Shown: positions 39,665 through 48,640, counted from the first letter of the stretch. The stretch is DNA of 64,000 nucleotides from Gammaproteobacteria bacterium (GCA_024742415.1 JANSYN010000015.1:1-64000), one strand, 5' to 3'. Translations and numbers: made by a program. Notes: generated by a model not told the origin, from the letters alone.

Positions 39665-40837
39665 ATGTCACTGGATTTTGACAGCGCCCGCCTGCCCAAC
39701 CCCAACCTGCGCGAAGAGCACCACGAATGGCGCGCCCAGCTGCGCAAGTTTATAGACGCAGAAATCATGCCCTATGCCCAGGACTGGGACGAAGACGGCC
39801 ATATTCCCATCGAACTGTGGCCCAAGGCTGCGGCGGTGGGCCTGCTCGGTTTGGGTTACCCCGAGGAATTTGGTGGCACCAGCGAAGGCATTGATTCCTG
39901 GCACGGCTGGGTTGCCAACGAGGAGCTGGCCAGGGTGGGTGTGGGCGGTGTGGCCGCCAGCCTGATGGTCCACGGCATTGGCTTGCCGCCAATCATCAAC
40001 TGGGGCACGCAGGCCATGAAGGAAGCGATTGCGCCGCTCGTGCTGGCGGGCAAAAAACACATCTCTCTGGGTATTACCGAGCCGGGTGCCGGCTCCGATG
40101 TGGCGCAGCTTTCGACGACAGCGGTACGTGACGGCGATCACTACATCGTCAATGGCTCCAAGACGTACATCACCGGCGGCATGCGCGCCAACTGGGTATC
40201 TACCGCCGTGCGCACCGGTGAGGACGGTGCCAGGGGAGTGTCGATGCTCCTGATTCCGACCGACGCCGAGGGTTTCAGTCGGACGCAGTTGGATAAAAAG
40301 CAGGGCTGGTGGGCTTCCGATACCGCCACGTTGTATTTCGATAACGTGCGCGTGCCAGTGAGTAATTTGATCGGCGAGGAAAACAAGGGCTTTCTGGTGA
40401 TCATGACCAATTTCAACGGTGAACGTATGGGCATGGCTGCGGCCATGGAGGCGCTTGGGCGAGTGTGCCTGGAAGAAGCCGTTGCCTGGGCGCGCGAGCG
40501 CAACACTTTTGGCAAGCGCCTTGCTGACCACCAGGTGATCCGCCACAAGATTGCGCAGATGAAGCAAAAACTCAATGCCACCCAGGCCTACATTCGTATG
40601 TGCTACGAAACCATAGAGGCCGGCACGGCCAACCCGGGCGATATTGCGCTACTGAAGGTCCAGGCCAGCGAAACCATGGAATTTTGCGCGCGCGAGGCGA
40701 TGCAGATCCTTGGCGGTATCGGTTATATGCGCGGCAACCGCGTCGAGCGGATCTACCGGGAGGTACGCGTGAATGCAATCGGTGGCGGCTCGGAAGAGAT
40801 CATGCGCGATCTGGCGTCACGGCAATACGGACTATGA
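39665..40837 (+). CDS. Acyl-CoA dehydrogenase
   Basis: A 390-residue flavoprotein of the acyl-CoA dehydrogenase family (first step of beta-oxidation or a branched/aromatic-acid pathway). Seen: the FAD/substrate segment GITEPGAGSDVAQL, NGSKTYITGG, the EERMG-like NGERMGMAAAMEALG, and the C-terminal QILGGIGYMRGNRVERIYREV followed by GGGSEEIMRDLASRQ. The start follows AAAAGAGATGACTC. It heads an operon with a glutathione transferase and two more acyl-CoA dehydrogenases; the next start overlaps its stop (ATGA). Confidence 0.93.
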   Translation: MSLDFDSARLPNPNLREEHHEWRAQLRKFIDAEIMPYAQDWDEDGHIPIELWPKAAAVGLLGLGYPEEFGGTSEGIDSWHGWVANEELARVGVGGVAASLMVHGIGLPPIINWGTQAMKEAIAPLVLAGKKHISLGITEPGAGSDVAQLSTTAVRDGDHYIVNGSKTYITGGMRANWVSTAVRTGEDGARGVSMLLIPTDAEGFSRTQLDKKQGWWASDTATLYFDNVRVPVSNLIGEENKGFLVIMTNFNGERMGMAAAMEALGRVCLEEAVAWARERNTFGKRLADHQVIRHKIAQMKQKLNATQAYIRMCYETIEAGTANPGDIALLKVQASETMEFCAREAMQILGGIGYMRGNRVERIYREVRVNAIGGGSEEIMRDLASRQYGL

Positions 40838-41472
40838 GCATGAAGCTTTGGCATTGTCATGGCGCGCGCTCCCTGCGCGCTCTATGGACACTGGAAGAAC
40901 TCGAACTGGATTACGAGCTCGAAGTACTGCCATTCCCCCCCAGAATATTCAACCGTGAGTACCTGGAAGTGAATAGCCTGGGGACGGTGCCGTACTTTGT
41001 GGATGGCGATACGCAAATGACCGAGTCCGCCGGCATTTGCCAGTACCTGGTGGATCGCTACGAGCGCTATGAGTTTGGCCTGCGACCGCAGCACCCTGAA
41101 TATGGCGCCTACCTGAACTGGCTGCATCACTCCGACGCGACGCTGACCTTCCCGCAGACTATATCCATGCGTTACTACTACCTGGAACCTACGCCAGAAA
41201 AACAGGCCGTGGCGGACGATTACGCCAAGTGGTTTATCGCGCGCTTGCGCAGGCTTGATACGCATCTGGAAAGCCACGAATACCTGGTGGATAACCGGTT
41301 CACTATTGCCGATATCGCCGTGGGCTACGCGCTTTACCTGGGCCGGGCACTGAAATTTGAAGAGCGCTACAAACTGCAAACTGCGGCTTACCTGGCGCGA
41401 CTGATGGAGCGCCCGGCGTTCAAGCGGGCGGACGATCAGGGGGAGCCGATGGCCTTCCCCGACAGAGGATAA
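40834..41472 (+). CDS. Glutathione S-transferase family protein
   Basis: A 212-residue two-domain GST. The thioredoxin-like half starts MKLWHCHGARSLRALWTLEE and has the cis-Pro/glutathione-binding region LGTVPYFVDGDTQMTESAGICQYL, with E-S at the usual positions. The helical half carries the N-capping motif FTIADIAVGYALY. The start ATG overlaps the upstream acyl-CoA dehydrogenase stop (ATGA); a second ATG two codons later is possible. Embedded in a fatty-acid oxidation operon, it may conjugate or isomerise a CoA pathway intermediate, but that is inference. Confidence 0.9.
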   Translation: MSMKLWHCHGARSLRALWTLEELELDYELEVLPFPPRIFNREYLEVNSLGTVPYFVDGDTQMTESAGICQYLVDRYERYEFGLRPQHPEYGAYLNWLHHSDATLTFPQTISMRYYYLEPTPEKQAVADDYAKWFIARLRRLDTHLESHEYLVDNRFTIADIAVGYALYLGRALKFEERYKLQTAAYLARLMERPAFKRADDQGEPMAFPDRG

Positions 41473-41476
41473 CAAC

Positions 41477-42679
41477 ATGAGTGTAAGCGAACAGGAACTG
41501 GGCGAATTCCGCGCTGAAGTCTCAGCGTGGATGGAAGTGAACAACCCCGGGGATCCCGGCTTTTTGCTGCCACAAACCTTTATGGAAGTGGGCGACGAAC
41601 GCCAGCTGGAGTTTTTGCGCGAGTGGCAGCACAAGGTGTGGTCTGCGGGGTATCTCGGTATGGCATGGCCGAAGGAGTATGGCGGCGGCGGCGTAGACCC
41701 GGCGTTTCAGGCAGTAGCGGACGCCGAGATGCGCCGGCACAACGTGCCCATCTGTTTCAATGTGATCGGCCTTGGCTGGGCCGGGCCATTGATTAACGAC
41801 ATCGGCACCGAGGCCGAGAAAGCCCGTTACCTGAAGGGTATTCTCAACGCCGAAGATGTGTGGTGTCAGGGCTTTTCGGAGCCGGATCACGGCTCGGACC
41901 TGGGCAGCGCACAAACACGTGCCGTGCGCGACGGTGACGAATACGTGATCAATGGCCAGAAGATCTGGACCACCATGGGCAATTTCGCCAAGTACATGAT
42001 TTTGCTGGCGCGCACCAATCCCGAGGCAGAGCGCAAGTACGATGGGCTCTCTTTCTTCCTGTCGCCCATGGACGCCCCCGGTATTGATACGCGGCCGATT
42101 CGCAAGATCACCGGTGAATATGGCTTTACCGAAACCTTCTTTACCGACGCGCGCATTCCGGCAGACTGCCTCATGGGTGAAGAGGGGCAGGGGTGGCGCA
42201 TTGCGATGCAAACGCTGCAATATGAACGTGGCGCAGAAGCGGGCGCGGCCGGCGGCCTGGCGATGGTGCGCGTTACCGTTGACGACATGATTAACGACCT
42301 GCAGGGTATTCAGCGCGATGGCGAACCCGTATTGCAGGACCCGATCGTGCGCGACCAGTTGGTGCAGGCAATCATGGAAGAGAAGGCCCTGGCCCTTGGC
42401 GACCGACGCGCGCAAATCAGCCACCTCACCTCGGACTACCCTGGCTCACTGCCGCTGTCGCACAAGCTCCGCTTCACCGAGATGACACGCCGTATGCGCC
42501 AGCTGGCGATCAGTCTGCAGGGCGCCGAGGGCGGTTTGTACGTGGGTGATGCCACTGCCAGGCAGGGCGGCTTTTGGCAGCGCGCGTATTTCAACAGCTT
42601 CTCTGCAACCATTGGTGGCGGTACCAGCCAGGTGCAGGCCAACATTGTAGCCGAACACATTCTCGGTTTGCCGAAGTAG
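41477..42679 (+). CDS. Acyl-CoA dehydrogenase, large partner of adjacent pair
   Basis: A 400-residue acyl-CoA dehydrogenase. Features: AWPKEYGGGGVDPAFQAV, WCQGFSEPDHGSDLGSAQT (flavin loop), NGQKIWTTMGNFA and the C-terminal GGGTSQVQANIVAEHILGLP. It is more like the alpha subunits of heteromeric acyl-CoA dehydrogenases (the type used in cholesterol side-chain degradation) than like the first gene of the operon. It is four bases after the GST gene and nine before the next dehydrogenase, so the pair is likely co-made. Confidence 0.9.
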   Translation: MSVSEQELGEFRAEVSAWMEVNNPGDPGFLLPQTFMEVGDERQLEFLREWQHKVWSAGYLGMAWPKEYGGGGVDPAFQAVADAEMRRHNVPICFNVIGLGWAGPLINDIGTEAEKARYLKGILNAEDVWCQGFSEPDHGSDLGSAQTRAVRDGDEYVINGQKIWTTMGNFAKYMILLARTNPEAERKYDGLSFFLSPMDAPGIDTRPIRKITGEYGFTETFFTDARIPADCLMGEEGQGWRIAMQTLQYERGAEAGAAGGLAMVRVTVDDMINDLQGIQRDGEPVLQDPIVRDQLVQAIMEEKALALGDRRAQISHLTSDYPGSLPLSHKLRFTEMTRRMRQLAISLQGAEGGLYVGDATARQGGFWQRAYFNSFSATIGGGTSQVQANIVAEHILGLPK

Positions 42680-42688
42680 GGGTTTGTG

Positions 42689-43813
42689 ATGTCAGTACGA
42701 GGAAACACCAGCCTGCAGTTTACCCAGGACCAGGCCATGCTGATGGACGTGGCGACTGAATTCTGCCGCAATAAATCACCGATTGCCGTGGTGCGTGACA
42801 ATCTTGAAAACGGCCCCGGCTATGATGAGTCAGTATGGCAGGAGATTATCGGTCTCGGCTGGAGCGGCATCGCCCTGCCTGAAAGTTGTGGCGGCGCGGG
42901 CCTTGGGTTGGGCGCACTGGTGCCGGTCGTTGAAGCCATGGGTAAAACCATGCTGACCACGCCGTTGATCAGCACCGCAATCGCCGGCCAGCTATTACAA
43001 CGCGCCGGCGGCAGCGGGTGTGAGCCGGTGCTGGCAGACATTGCAGCGGGGGCGGCGGCCACGGTGGCGTGGTTGGAAGGCGGTGATTGGGGTGATACCC
43101 GGGTAGCCACGCAGATAGATGCCAATGGCACGCTGAGCGGGCGCAAGCGCCTGGTCACCGATGCAGAAGCTGCGCAGTTCATTATTGCGCCAGCCATGCG
43201 CGCGGGCGAACGTGTGCTGGCCATTGTGCGTGCGGAGCAGCTTTCACAGGATGCGATCACGCCCAATACCCTGATCGACCAGACGCGCCGTTCGGCAGAC
43301 GTTGACCTGACTGGCGTTGTCGTTGCACCCGAGCATATCGTTTCAGGCCCTGCGGTGGAAAATGCCCTGCGCGACGCCCGGCTTGTTGGAGCCTTGCTCA
43401 TTGCTGGCGAAGCCGTGGGTACGGGTTCAGCGTGTCTGGCCACCATTGTGGAGTATCTCAAAACACGCAAGCAGTTTGGCAAGTTGATCGGTTCCTACCA
43501 GGCACTCAAACACCCAACGGTGGATATTCTCTTGCAGGTCGATTCCTCACGCTCGCTGGTGTACCACGCTGCAACGCTGGTGCAAGGTGGCGTGCTGGAC
43601 AAAGACGCAGAAGTCGCCTGTCGCATGGCCAAGGCCATGGCGACCGAGACCCTGTGCTATGCCGGTGACCGGGCCGTGCAGTTCCATGGCGGCATGGGCT
43701 TCACCTATGAATGCGACGCCCAGTTGTATATTCGCCGCGCACAGTGGAGCCAGCAACAGTTTGGCGATGCGCGGCATCACCGCAAGGTGCTGGCCAGCCT
43801 GTTGCTCGATTAA
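42689..43813 (+). CDS. Acyl-CoA dehydrogenase, small partner of adjacent pair
   Basis: A 374-residue acyl-CoA dehydrogenase with weaker N-terminal and middle motifs than the other two. Its flavin loop is poorly conserved (DWGDTRVATQIDANGTL). The C-terminal half is clear: GSACLATIVEYLKTRKQFGKLIGSYQALKH across residues 249-278, and QFHGGMGFTYECDAQLYIRRAQW. This division of motifs fits the beta subunit of an alpha2-beta2 enzyme. ATG at 42689 preferred over the GTG just before it. Confidence 0.88.
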   Translation: MSVRGNTSLQFTQDQAMLMDVATEFCRNKSPIAVVRDNLENGPGYDESVWQEIIGLGWSGIALPESCGGAGLGLGALVPVVEAMGKTMLTTPLISTAIAGQLLQRAGGSGCEPVLADIAAGAAATVAWLEGGDWGDTRVATQIDANGTLSGRKRLVTDAEAAQFIIAPAMRAGERVLAIVRAEQLSQDAITPNTLIDQTRRSADVDLTGVVVAPEHIVSGPAVENALRDARLVGALLIAGEAVGTGSACLATIVEYLKTRKQFGKLIGSYQALKHPTVDILLQVDSSRSLVYHAATLVQGGVLDKDAEVACRMAKAMATETLCYAGDRAVQFHGGMGFTYECDAQLYIRRAQWSQQQFGDARHHRKVLASLLLD

Positions 43814-43950
43814 AGGTCAGGCCATTACAAAATAGAGTTTCTAAACCTGCGAAAAAGACCGTTTTTGACCGCGTGTTTTTGCCGCTGCCACTAGGGAAAC
43901 ATCGGCGATTCGTATAGAATTGCCGCCTCATCGTAACCCGCTGTTCCCTC

Positions 43951-45360
43951 ATGCCCAAAAAATCCGGAGGCCTCAAAGACCGAGCCGTGCCACGCAGCTT
44001 GGCCGCGTCCCTTGCCGGGATTCGCGCAGGCGGTGCGCTGGCCGTTGACTCCGCCTTTGGACGTGTGACCGGCAGGCAATCCGGCTCGGGGGATTCCAGC
44101 TTTGCGCGCCGTGAAGCGCGCCGGTTCGTCAATGAACTGGGCCAGTTGAAAGGCACCTACGTCAAGATCGGCCAGATGCTGGCCCTGTTTGGCGAGCAGT
44201 TTTTACCGCCGGTGCTGGTAGATGCGCTGCATGAGCTTTCCGATAGCACCGAGCCCTTGCACTGGGACGCACTGGAGTCGTTTGCCCGCAGCAGCCTGGG
44301 CGAGCGCTACGCCGAACTTGAAATAGACCACGATGCCGTTGCTGCGGCTTCACTGGCGCAGGTACACCTGGCAAAAGTAAAAAAGACGGGGGACTGGATC
44401 TGCCTGAAAATCCAGTACCCCGGGCTTGCCCAGGTGATCGATGCCGATTTTGATGTTGTGGTACGCATGTTGCTGGTGGCGCGCTGGGTCAAGGCCGGGC
44501 GTGAACTCGATGACTGGCTGGAGTCCATGCGCGAGCATCTGCATAACGAAATCGACTATCGTCGAGAGGCCCGCATGACGGCCCGTATGGCGGCGCTCAC
44601 CGCAGCCGCCCGCGCACGCTATGTGCCTTACCACGTGCCGGAGCTGTACCCGCACTTTTGCACGGACTCCATCCTGGCAATGGAATACGTGGAAGGGTAC
44701 TCGGTATCGGACGACATCGTTTCCAAGCTGTCACTGGAGCGCCGTAACACCATGGCCCAGGCCATGCTCGAGCTGTTTTTCTACGAGGTTTACGACTGGG
44801 GCCTGCTGCAAACTGATCCAAACTACGGCAACTACCTGCTGCGGCTGGACGACAGGCGTCGCCGCACGGGTGCTGATGAACTGGTACTGCTGGATTTTGG
44901 CTCCGTGCTCGAACCCGGCGAAGATTTCATGCAGCACCTGCGCAGCACCATTGCCGCCGGTATGTGCGGCGACGAGGCGCAACTGGTTGAAGGCCTGATC
45001 GGCCTGGGGTGTTTAACGCAGGATTCAAGCGACGAAGCGCGCCAGCTGTTTGCGGATTTTTGCCTGCACCTGCTTGAGCCGCTGCGCGCTCCGCAAGATT
45101 TGCCAGCCGAATACCTGAATGCGCAGGGCCAGTACTGCTGGTCGCAGTCACGGTTGATGCGCCGCGCCGGCAAGAAGGCCGCCACCTCGGCGGCAACGCG
45201 GCATTTCTCGCCGCCATCGCGTGACTTCGCCCTGATCGCACGCAAACTCAGTGGACTGTTCAATTTTATCGCGCTGCTGGATGCGCAGTTCAACGCCCAT
45301 ACCATGGCCCAGGAGCATATTACGCGCTGGCGGCAGAGGCAGGCTCGTGCCACCCACTAA
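43951..45360 (+). CDS. ABC1/UbiB-family atypical kinase, first copy
   Basis: A 469-residue ABC1 (UbiB/ADCK) family protein. Visible motifs: KxGQ in TYVKIGQMLALFGEQFLPP near residue 70, the Ala-rich loop and lysine in AAASLAQVHLAKVKKTGDWICLKIQYPG near residues 130-158, the catalytic-loop-like QTDPNYGNYL and the metal DFG in LLDFGSVLE. The family supports ubiquinone synthesis or lipid homeostasis. No ubiE/ubiJ neighbour is seen, so I do not name it ubiB. Overlaps the second copy by 14 bases. Confidence 0.88.
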   Translation: MPKKSGGLKDRAVPRSLAASLAGIRAGGALAVDSAFGRVTGRQSGSGDSSFARREARRFVNELGQLKGTYVKIGQMLALFGEQFLPPVLVDALHELSDSTEPLHWDALESFARSSLGERYAELEIDHDAVAAASLAQVHLAKVKKTGDWICLKIQYPGLAQVIDADFDVVVRMLLVARWVKAGRELDDWLESMREHLHNEIDYRREARMTARMAALTAAARARYVPYHVPELYPHFCTDSILAMEYVEGYSVSDDIVSKLSLERRNTMAQAMLELFFYEVYDWGLLQTDPNYGNYLLRLDDRRRRTGADELVLLDFGSVLEPGEDFMQHLRSTIAAGMCGDEAQLVEGLIGLGCLTQDSSDEARQLFADFCLHLLEPLRAPQDLPAEYLNAQGQYCWSQSRLMRRAGKKAATSAATRHFSPPSRDFALIARKLSGLFNFIALLDAQFNAHTMAQEHITRWRQRQARATH

Positions 45361-46669
45361 GAAGGATGGCGAAGAAAAGGCGATACCGTCATCCCGCCTT
45401 GGGCGGCTGTCGCGCATGGCACGCCTGGCCGGCGGTGTAGCAGGCGGTATGCTCGCCGAGGGCAGCCGGCAGATACGTGCCGGCAAACGGCCCAGCGCAA
45501 AAGACATGCTGCTGACCCCCGGAAACGCGCGGCGGGTGGCAGAACAACTGGCCACCATGCGCGGCGCCGCCATGAAAGTCGGCCAGATACTGTCTATGGA
45601 TACCGGCGACTTCCTGCCACGCGAGCTGGCCGATATTCTCGCTCGCCTGCGCGAAGACGCCCACTACATGCCCGCGGCCCAGCTGCGAGAAGTGATGACC
45701 CAGACCTACGGTGAAGATTGGGAGAGCCTCTTCTACGGCTTTGACGTAAAGCCCCTGGCGGCGGCGTCCATCGGGCAGGTGCACAAGACGCTGTCTCCTG
45801 ACGGACGCGAGATCGTGCTCAAAATACAATACCCCGGCGTTGCCCAGAGTATCGACAGCGACGTAGACAACATCACCAGCCTGCTGCGCATTTCTGGCCT
45901 GCTCCCCGAAGGTCTCGATATCCAGCCACTGCTGGATGACGCCAAGGAACAACTGCGAGATGAAGCGGACTACCTCAAGGAAGCCAGCTACCTGGAAAAG
46001 TTCGGTAAGCTGCTCAAGAACGATGACCGCTTCGTTGTGCCTGAAGTACTGCCCGAGCTGACGCACAACAACGTGCTGGCCATGACCTACGTCAGCGGCC
46101 AACCCATAGACGCCGTAACGGCCACCAGCCAGAAAGAAAGGGACCGGGTCATGACCGCCCTGTTCGAACTGCTGCTCAAGGAGATTTTTGAGTTACGCCT
46201 GGTGCAAACCGACCCCAACTTTGCGAACTACCAATACCGCGCAGAAACCGGCCAGATTGTGCTGCTGGACTTTGGCGCCACACGCCGTTTCAAGGCAGCC
46301 TTTGCCAATAACTACCTCAAGTTGTTGCGGGCCGTAATCGACCGCGACGAAGACAAAACCGCCAAAGCCGCAGAGCGCCTGGGCTACTCCATGGGTGATG
46401 CAGACTCGCGCTACCGGCAAGTGGCACTGGAAGTCTTCGACCTGGTGCTGGAGCCACTGCGTGAAAACAGCCCCTATGACTTTGGCCAGTCAGACATGGC
46501 CGCGCAGCTGTCTGAATTGGGCGAGGAAGTCAGCGCCTACCGTGAATTCTGGAAAGCCCCGCCCACCGACGCCGTGTACTTCCATCGCAAACTGGGCGGC
46601 ATGTTCATGCTCGCCACCCGCCTGAAAGCTCGTGTGAACCTGCATGCGCTGATGCAGGTTTATCTTTAG
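45347..46669 (+). CDS. ABC1/UbiB-family atypical kinase, second copy
   Basis: A 440-residue paralogue of the preceding gene. Motifs: AMKVGQILSMDTGDFLPRELADIL, AAASIGQVHKTL with the lysine in VLKIQYPG, QTDPNFANYQYR, and DFG in LLDFGATRRF. The GTG start with GAGG ahead lies inside the first gene; an internal ATG at 45416 is the alternative. The tandem arrangement suggests a heteromeric or sequential pair. Substrate of the family is debated; most members act on lipids or coenzyme Q. Confidence 0.85.
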   Translation: MPPTKKDGEEKAIPSSRLGRLSRMARLAGGVAGGMLAEGSRQIRAGKRPSAKDMLLTPGNARRVAEQLATMRGAAMKVGQILSMDTGDFLPRELADILARLREDAHYMPAAQLREVMTQTYGEDWESLFYGFDVKPLAAASIGQVHKTLSPDGREIVLKIQYPGVAQSIDSDVDNITSLLRISGLLPEGLDIQPLLDDAKEQLRDEADYLKEASYLEKFGKLLKNDDRFVVPEVLPELTHNNVLAMTYVSGQPIDAVTATSQKERDRVMTALFELLLKEIFELRLVQTDPNFANYQYRAETGQIVLLDFGATRRFKAAFANNYLKLLRAVIDRDEDKTAKAAERLGYSMGDADSRYRQVALEVFDLVLEPLRENSPYDFGQSDMAAQLSELGEEVSAYREFWKAPPTDAVYFHRKLGGMFMLATRLKARVNLHALMQVYL

Positions 46670-46925
46670 CAATTGGCTTTAATCTGCCGACTGCCACTAC
46701 TTCCAGTAAGTAGGCCGTTGTTGATTGCTTTCTTACGCCCGCTTACTTGTAGGCAATGCTGGAGGCGACGGGCCGGTTTTTACCGGGGGTTCAGGGTCTC
46801 CAATGTTGCCCATTGTAAGAATAAGTAGACTTGTACAAATACAGGCCGATGGAGATGGTTGTGGCTGAGTATGCGTATTCTTGTTAGATTTGGCGGCTCC
46901 ACTGACTTAGCGTTAGAAGGACTAG

Positions 46926-47555
46926 ATGTTGACCTCAATAAACTGTAAGGCTACTTTTTTTGCATCCTTGGTTTTATTTGCTAGCAGCGCATACGCAAGT
47001 AACTACAGACTTTTTGATTGCGACAATACCTTTAAGAATGATCTGTCTCACGAAGAACTGGTAGAGCGGTTTGGAGACTCTAATGTCAGTGTGAGCGATA
47101 TTCATCTAGGCGAGGGCTTTTACGAAAAAGGCACTACCCTGTATGCCAACGATCCTGAGCTTACCGTAGAAATCACATGGAAAAATCTGCAAGAGAGATC
47201 CCGTCCAGACGTCATAAAAATCAGTCAAAGAATAAGCGATTGGAAAACACCAGAAGGCATCACTCCGGGTATCGACCTTCTCACACTGGAGAAAATTAAT
47301 AAGTCACCCTTTCAACTTGCTGGATTTGAATGGGATTACGGCGGCACAGTGTATTCATGGGAAAATGGCGCACTAGTGTCAACCAATAACGATAAATGTA
47401 GACTGCTCATTCGAATGTCTGTCTATGGCAGCGACACGGCAGAAAACGCGGAGCTTTATTATCAAGTCCTCGGGAAAAGCGCCTTCTCGTCTGAAACTCC
47501 AGCCATGAGAGTGTTAAACCCGAGGGTAGACCAAATGCTGTTGATTTATGAGTGA
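46926..47555 (+). CDS. Secreted hypothetical protein in a low-GC segment
   Basis: A 209-residue protein of unknown family. A signal peptide is seen (hydrophobic core FFASLVLFASSAYA, probable cleavage after AYA), so it is exported. The mature part is rich in charged and aromatic residues with Cys at about 33 and 157, which could form a disulfide. No motif recognised. The gene is GC-poorer than its neighbours (for example 28 and 24 G/C in bases 47041-47100 and 47161-47220). GAAGGACTAG precedes the ATG. Likely horizontally acquired. Confidence 0.7.
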   Translation: MLTSINCKATFFASLVLFASSAYASNYRLFDCDNTFKNDLSHEELVERFGDSNVSVSDIHLGEGFYEKGTTLYANDPELTVEITWKNLQERSRPDVIKISQRISDWKTPEGITPGIDLLTLEKINKSPFQLAGFEWDYGGTVYSWENGALVSTNNDKCRLLIRMSVYGSDTAENAELYYQVLGKSAFSSETPAMRVLNPRVDQMLLIYE

Positions 47556-47565
47556 CGTCTGGTCC

Positions 47566-47634
47566 ATCTAACAAACGCAGCAGCGGCCTAGTAGCGCTCC
47601 GCAATGGGTGCAGATCCAGGCCGTAAGGCGTCAC
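47566..47634 (+). repeat. attC-like imperfect inverted repeat
   Basis: ATCTAACAAACGC at 47566-47578 and GCGGCC at 47583-47588 can pair with the downstream AGGCCGT at 47618-47624 and GCGTCAC at 47628-47634. Length is about 69 bases, within the attC range. The distal core does not match GTTRRRY, so the site would be damaged. Confidence 0.35.
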
Positions 47635-47647
47635 AGGAGAAAAGTAG

Positions 47648-48454
47648 ATGATCATTGATGCTTGGGCACAGCACCCAACATTGCGGCACTCGCAGGATCC
47701 AGTCTTCGAATCGCTGCGCCGGTGGACGAAGACGCCGATGCCGACAGTAGAGCTTCCGATCGAAGTGACCCTTGGAATGATGGATCAGAGTGGTGTGGAT
47801 CGTAGCCTGATATCGGCCTGGGTCGCTCCCCGAAATGTCATGATCTCCAATGATGAAGTCGCTGGTTTCGTGGCTAAGGCACCTGACAGGTTGGTAGGTG
47901 TGGGTTCAGTGGATATCTCGAAGCCGATGGAGGCTGTGCGCGAAATTCGACGCTGCGTAAGTGTACTGGGCTTCAAGGCGATTCGGGTCTTGCCCTGGCT
48001 TTGGGAAGTGCCGCCGATCGATCGTCGGTTTTATCCTGTGTACACAGCATGCTGTGATCTTGGTGTGCCGTTTTGCACCCAGATTGGCCACACCGGGCCG
48101 CTTATGCCGTCGGAGGTTGGTCGGCCTATCTACCTTGATCAGGTGGCCCTGGATTTTCCGGAGCTAAAAATCGTCGGTGGCCACATTGGCTACCCCTGGA
48201 CAGATGAAGCTATCGCTGTAGCGACCAAACACGAAAACGTATACATCGACACCTCAGCATATATCGCCAAGAGATACCCGCAGCCGCTAGTCGAGTTTAT
48301 GCGAGGACACGGCCGTAACAAAGTTCTCTTCGGCACAAATTATCCTATGATCATGCCCTCTAAAGCGCTCGAATATCTTCCAGAACTGGCGCTGGGGGAC
48401 GATGTGCAGGAGCTTTTCCTGAGCGCTAACGCATGCCGTGTATTCGATTTATAG
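47648..48454 (+). CDS. Amidohydrolase-2-family metal-dependent hydrolase
   Basis: A 268-residue TIM-barrel hydrolase of the ACMSD-related amidohydrolase family. The N terminus reads MIIDAWAQHPT, in which the usual HxH metal motif is weak. GHIGYPWTDEAI carries the barrel His and FGTNYPMIMPSKAL the terminal Asp-position region (Asn replaces the usual Asp in FGTDYP/FGSDYP). The loss of two typical metal ligands makes activity uncertain. Possible decarboxylase or hydrolase of a cyclic substrate. AGGAGAAAAG precedes the ATG. Confidence 0.75.
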   Translation: MIIDAWAQHPTLRHSQDPVFESLRRWTKTPMPTVELPIEVTLGMMDQSGVDRSLISAWVAPRNVMISNDEVAGFVAKAPDRLVGVGSVDISKPMEAVREIRRCVSVLGFKAIRVLPWLWEVPPIDRRFYPVYTACCDLGVPFCTQIGHTGPLMPSEVGRPIYLDQVALDFPELKIVGGHIGYPWTDEAIAVATKHENVYIDTSAYIAKRYPQPLVEFMRGHGRNKVLFGTNYPMIMPSKALEYLPELALGDDVQELFLSANACRVFDL

Positions 48455-48640
48455 TTAGTGTAGACCTCACACTTGACTATGCTTTCGCGACCAGTCTGTA
48501 GGCTATACTGGTACGGGTTAGCTGAAGATCTAAAAAAACGTCGGTTTGTCTCTGCTACTAGTCTAATCGCCGCGTACAGATTGGACGCGCATACCAACAG
48601 CTGTCAGCCCGCCAGTGGGTGGCAGGGAGTGCTATCAGTT

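Larger units (their letters stand above)
46883..47640 (+). mobile_element. Candidate integron gene-cassette-like unit
   Basis: The 46926 gene is preceded by GTTAGAT at 46883-46889 and by GCGTTAGA at 46911-46918. Ten bases after its stop is ATCTAACAAACGC (47566-47578), which fits the RYYYAAC core and start of attC sites. About 50 bases on, AGGCCGTAAGGCGTCAC (47618-47634) can pair back: ACGC with GCGT and GGCCT with AGGCC. The far core is decayed. The gene is GC-poor. No integrase is in the window. This is a pattern match, not proof. Confidence 0.35.

Noticed and set aside
39668-40567. 299-codon minus-strand frame opposite the first acyl-CoA dehydrogenase
   Set aside because: Shadow of a clear flavoprotein gene; His-rich composition is typical of antisense frames of GC-rich genes.
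41522-42424. 300-codon minus-strand frame opposite the second acyl-CoA dehydrogenase
   Set aside because: Same reason; no start context and no motif.
46780-46890. A complete attC site upstream of the cassette-like gene
   Set aside because: GTTAGAT and GCGTTAGA are present, but no RYYYAAC partner or pairing arms were found in the preceding 130 bases.
48473-48640. Extended N terminus of the small membrane protein from 48473
   Set aside because: The extra 56 residues are not membrane-like and the internal ATG at 48641 has a better ribosome binding site.
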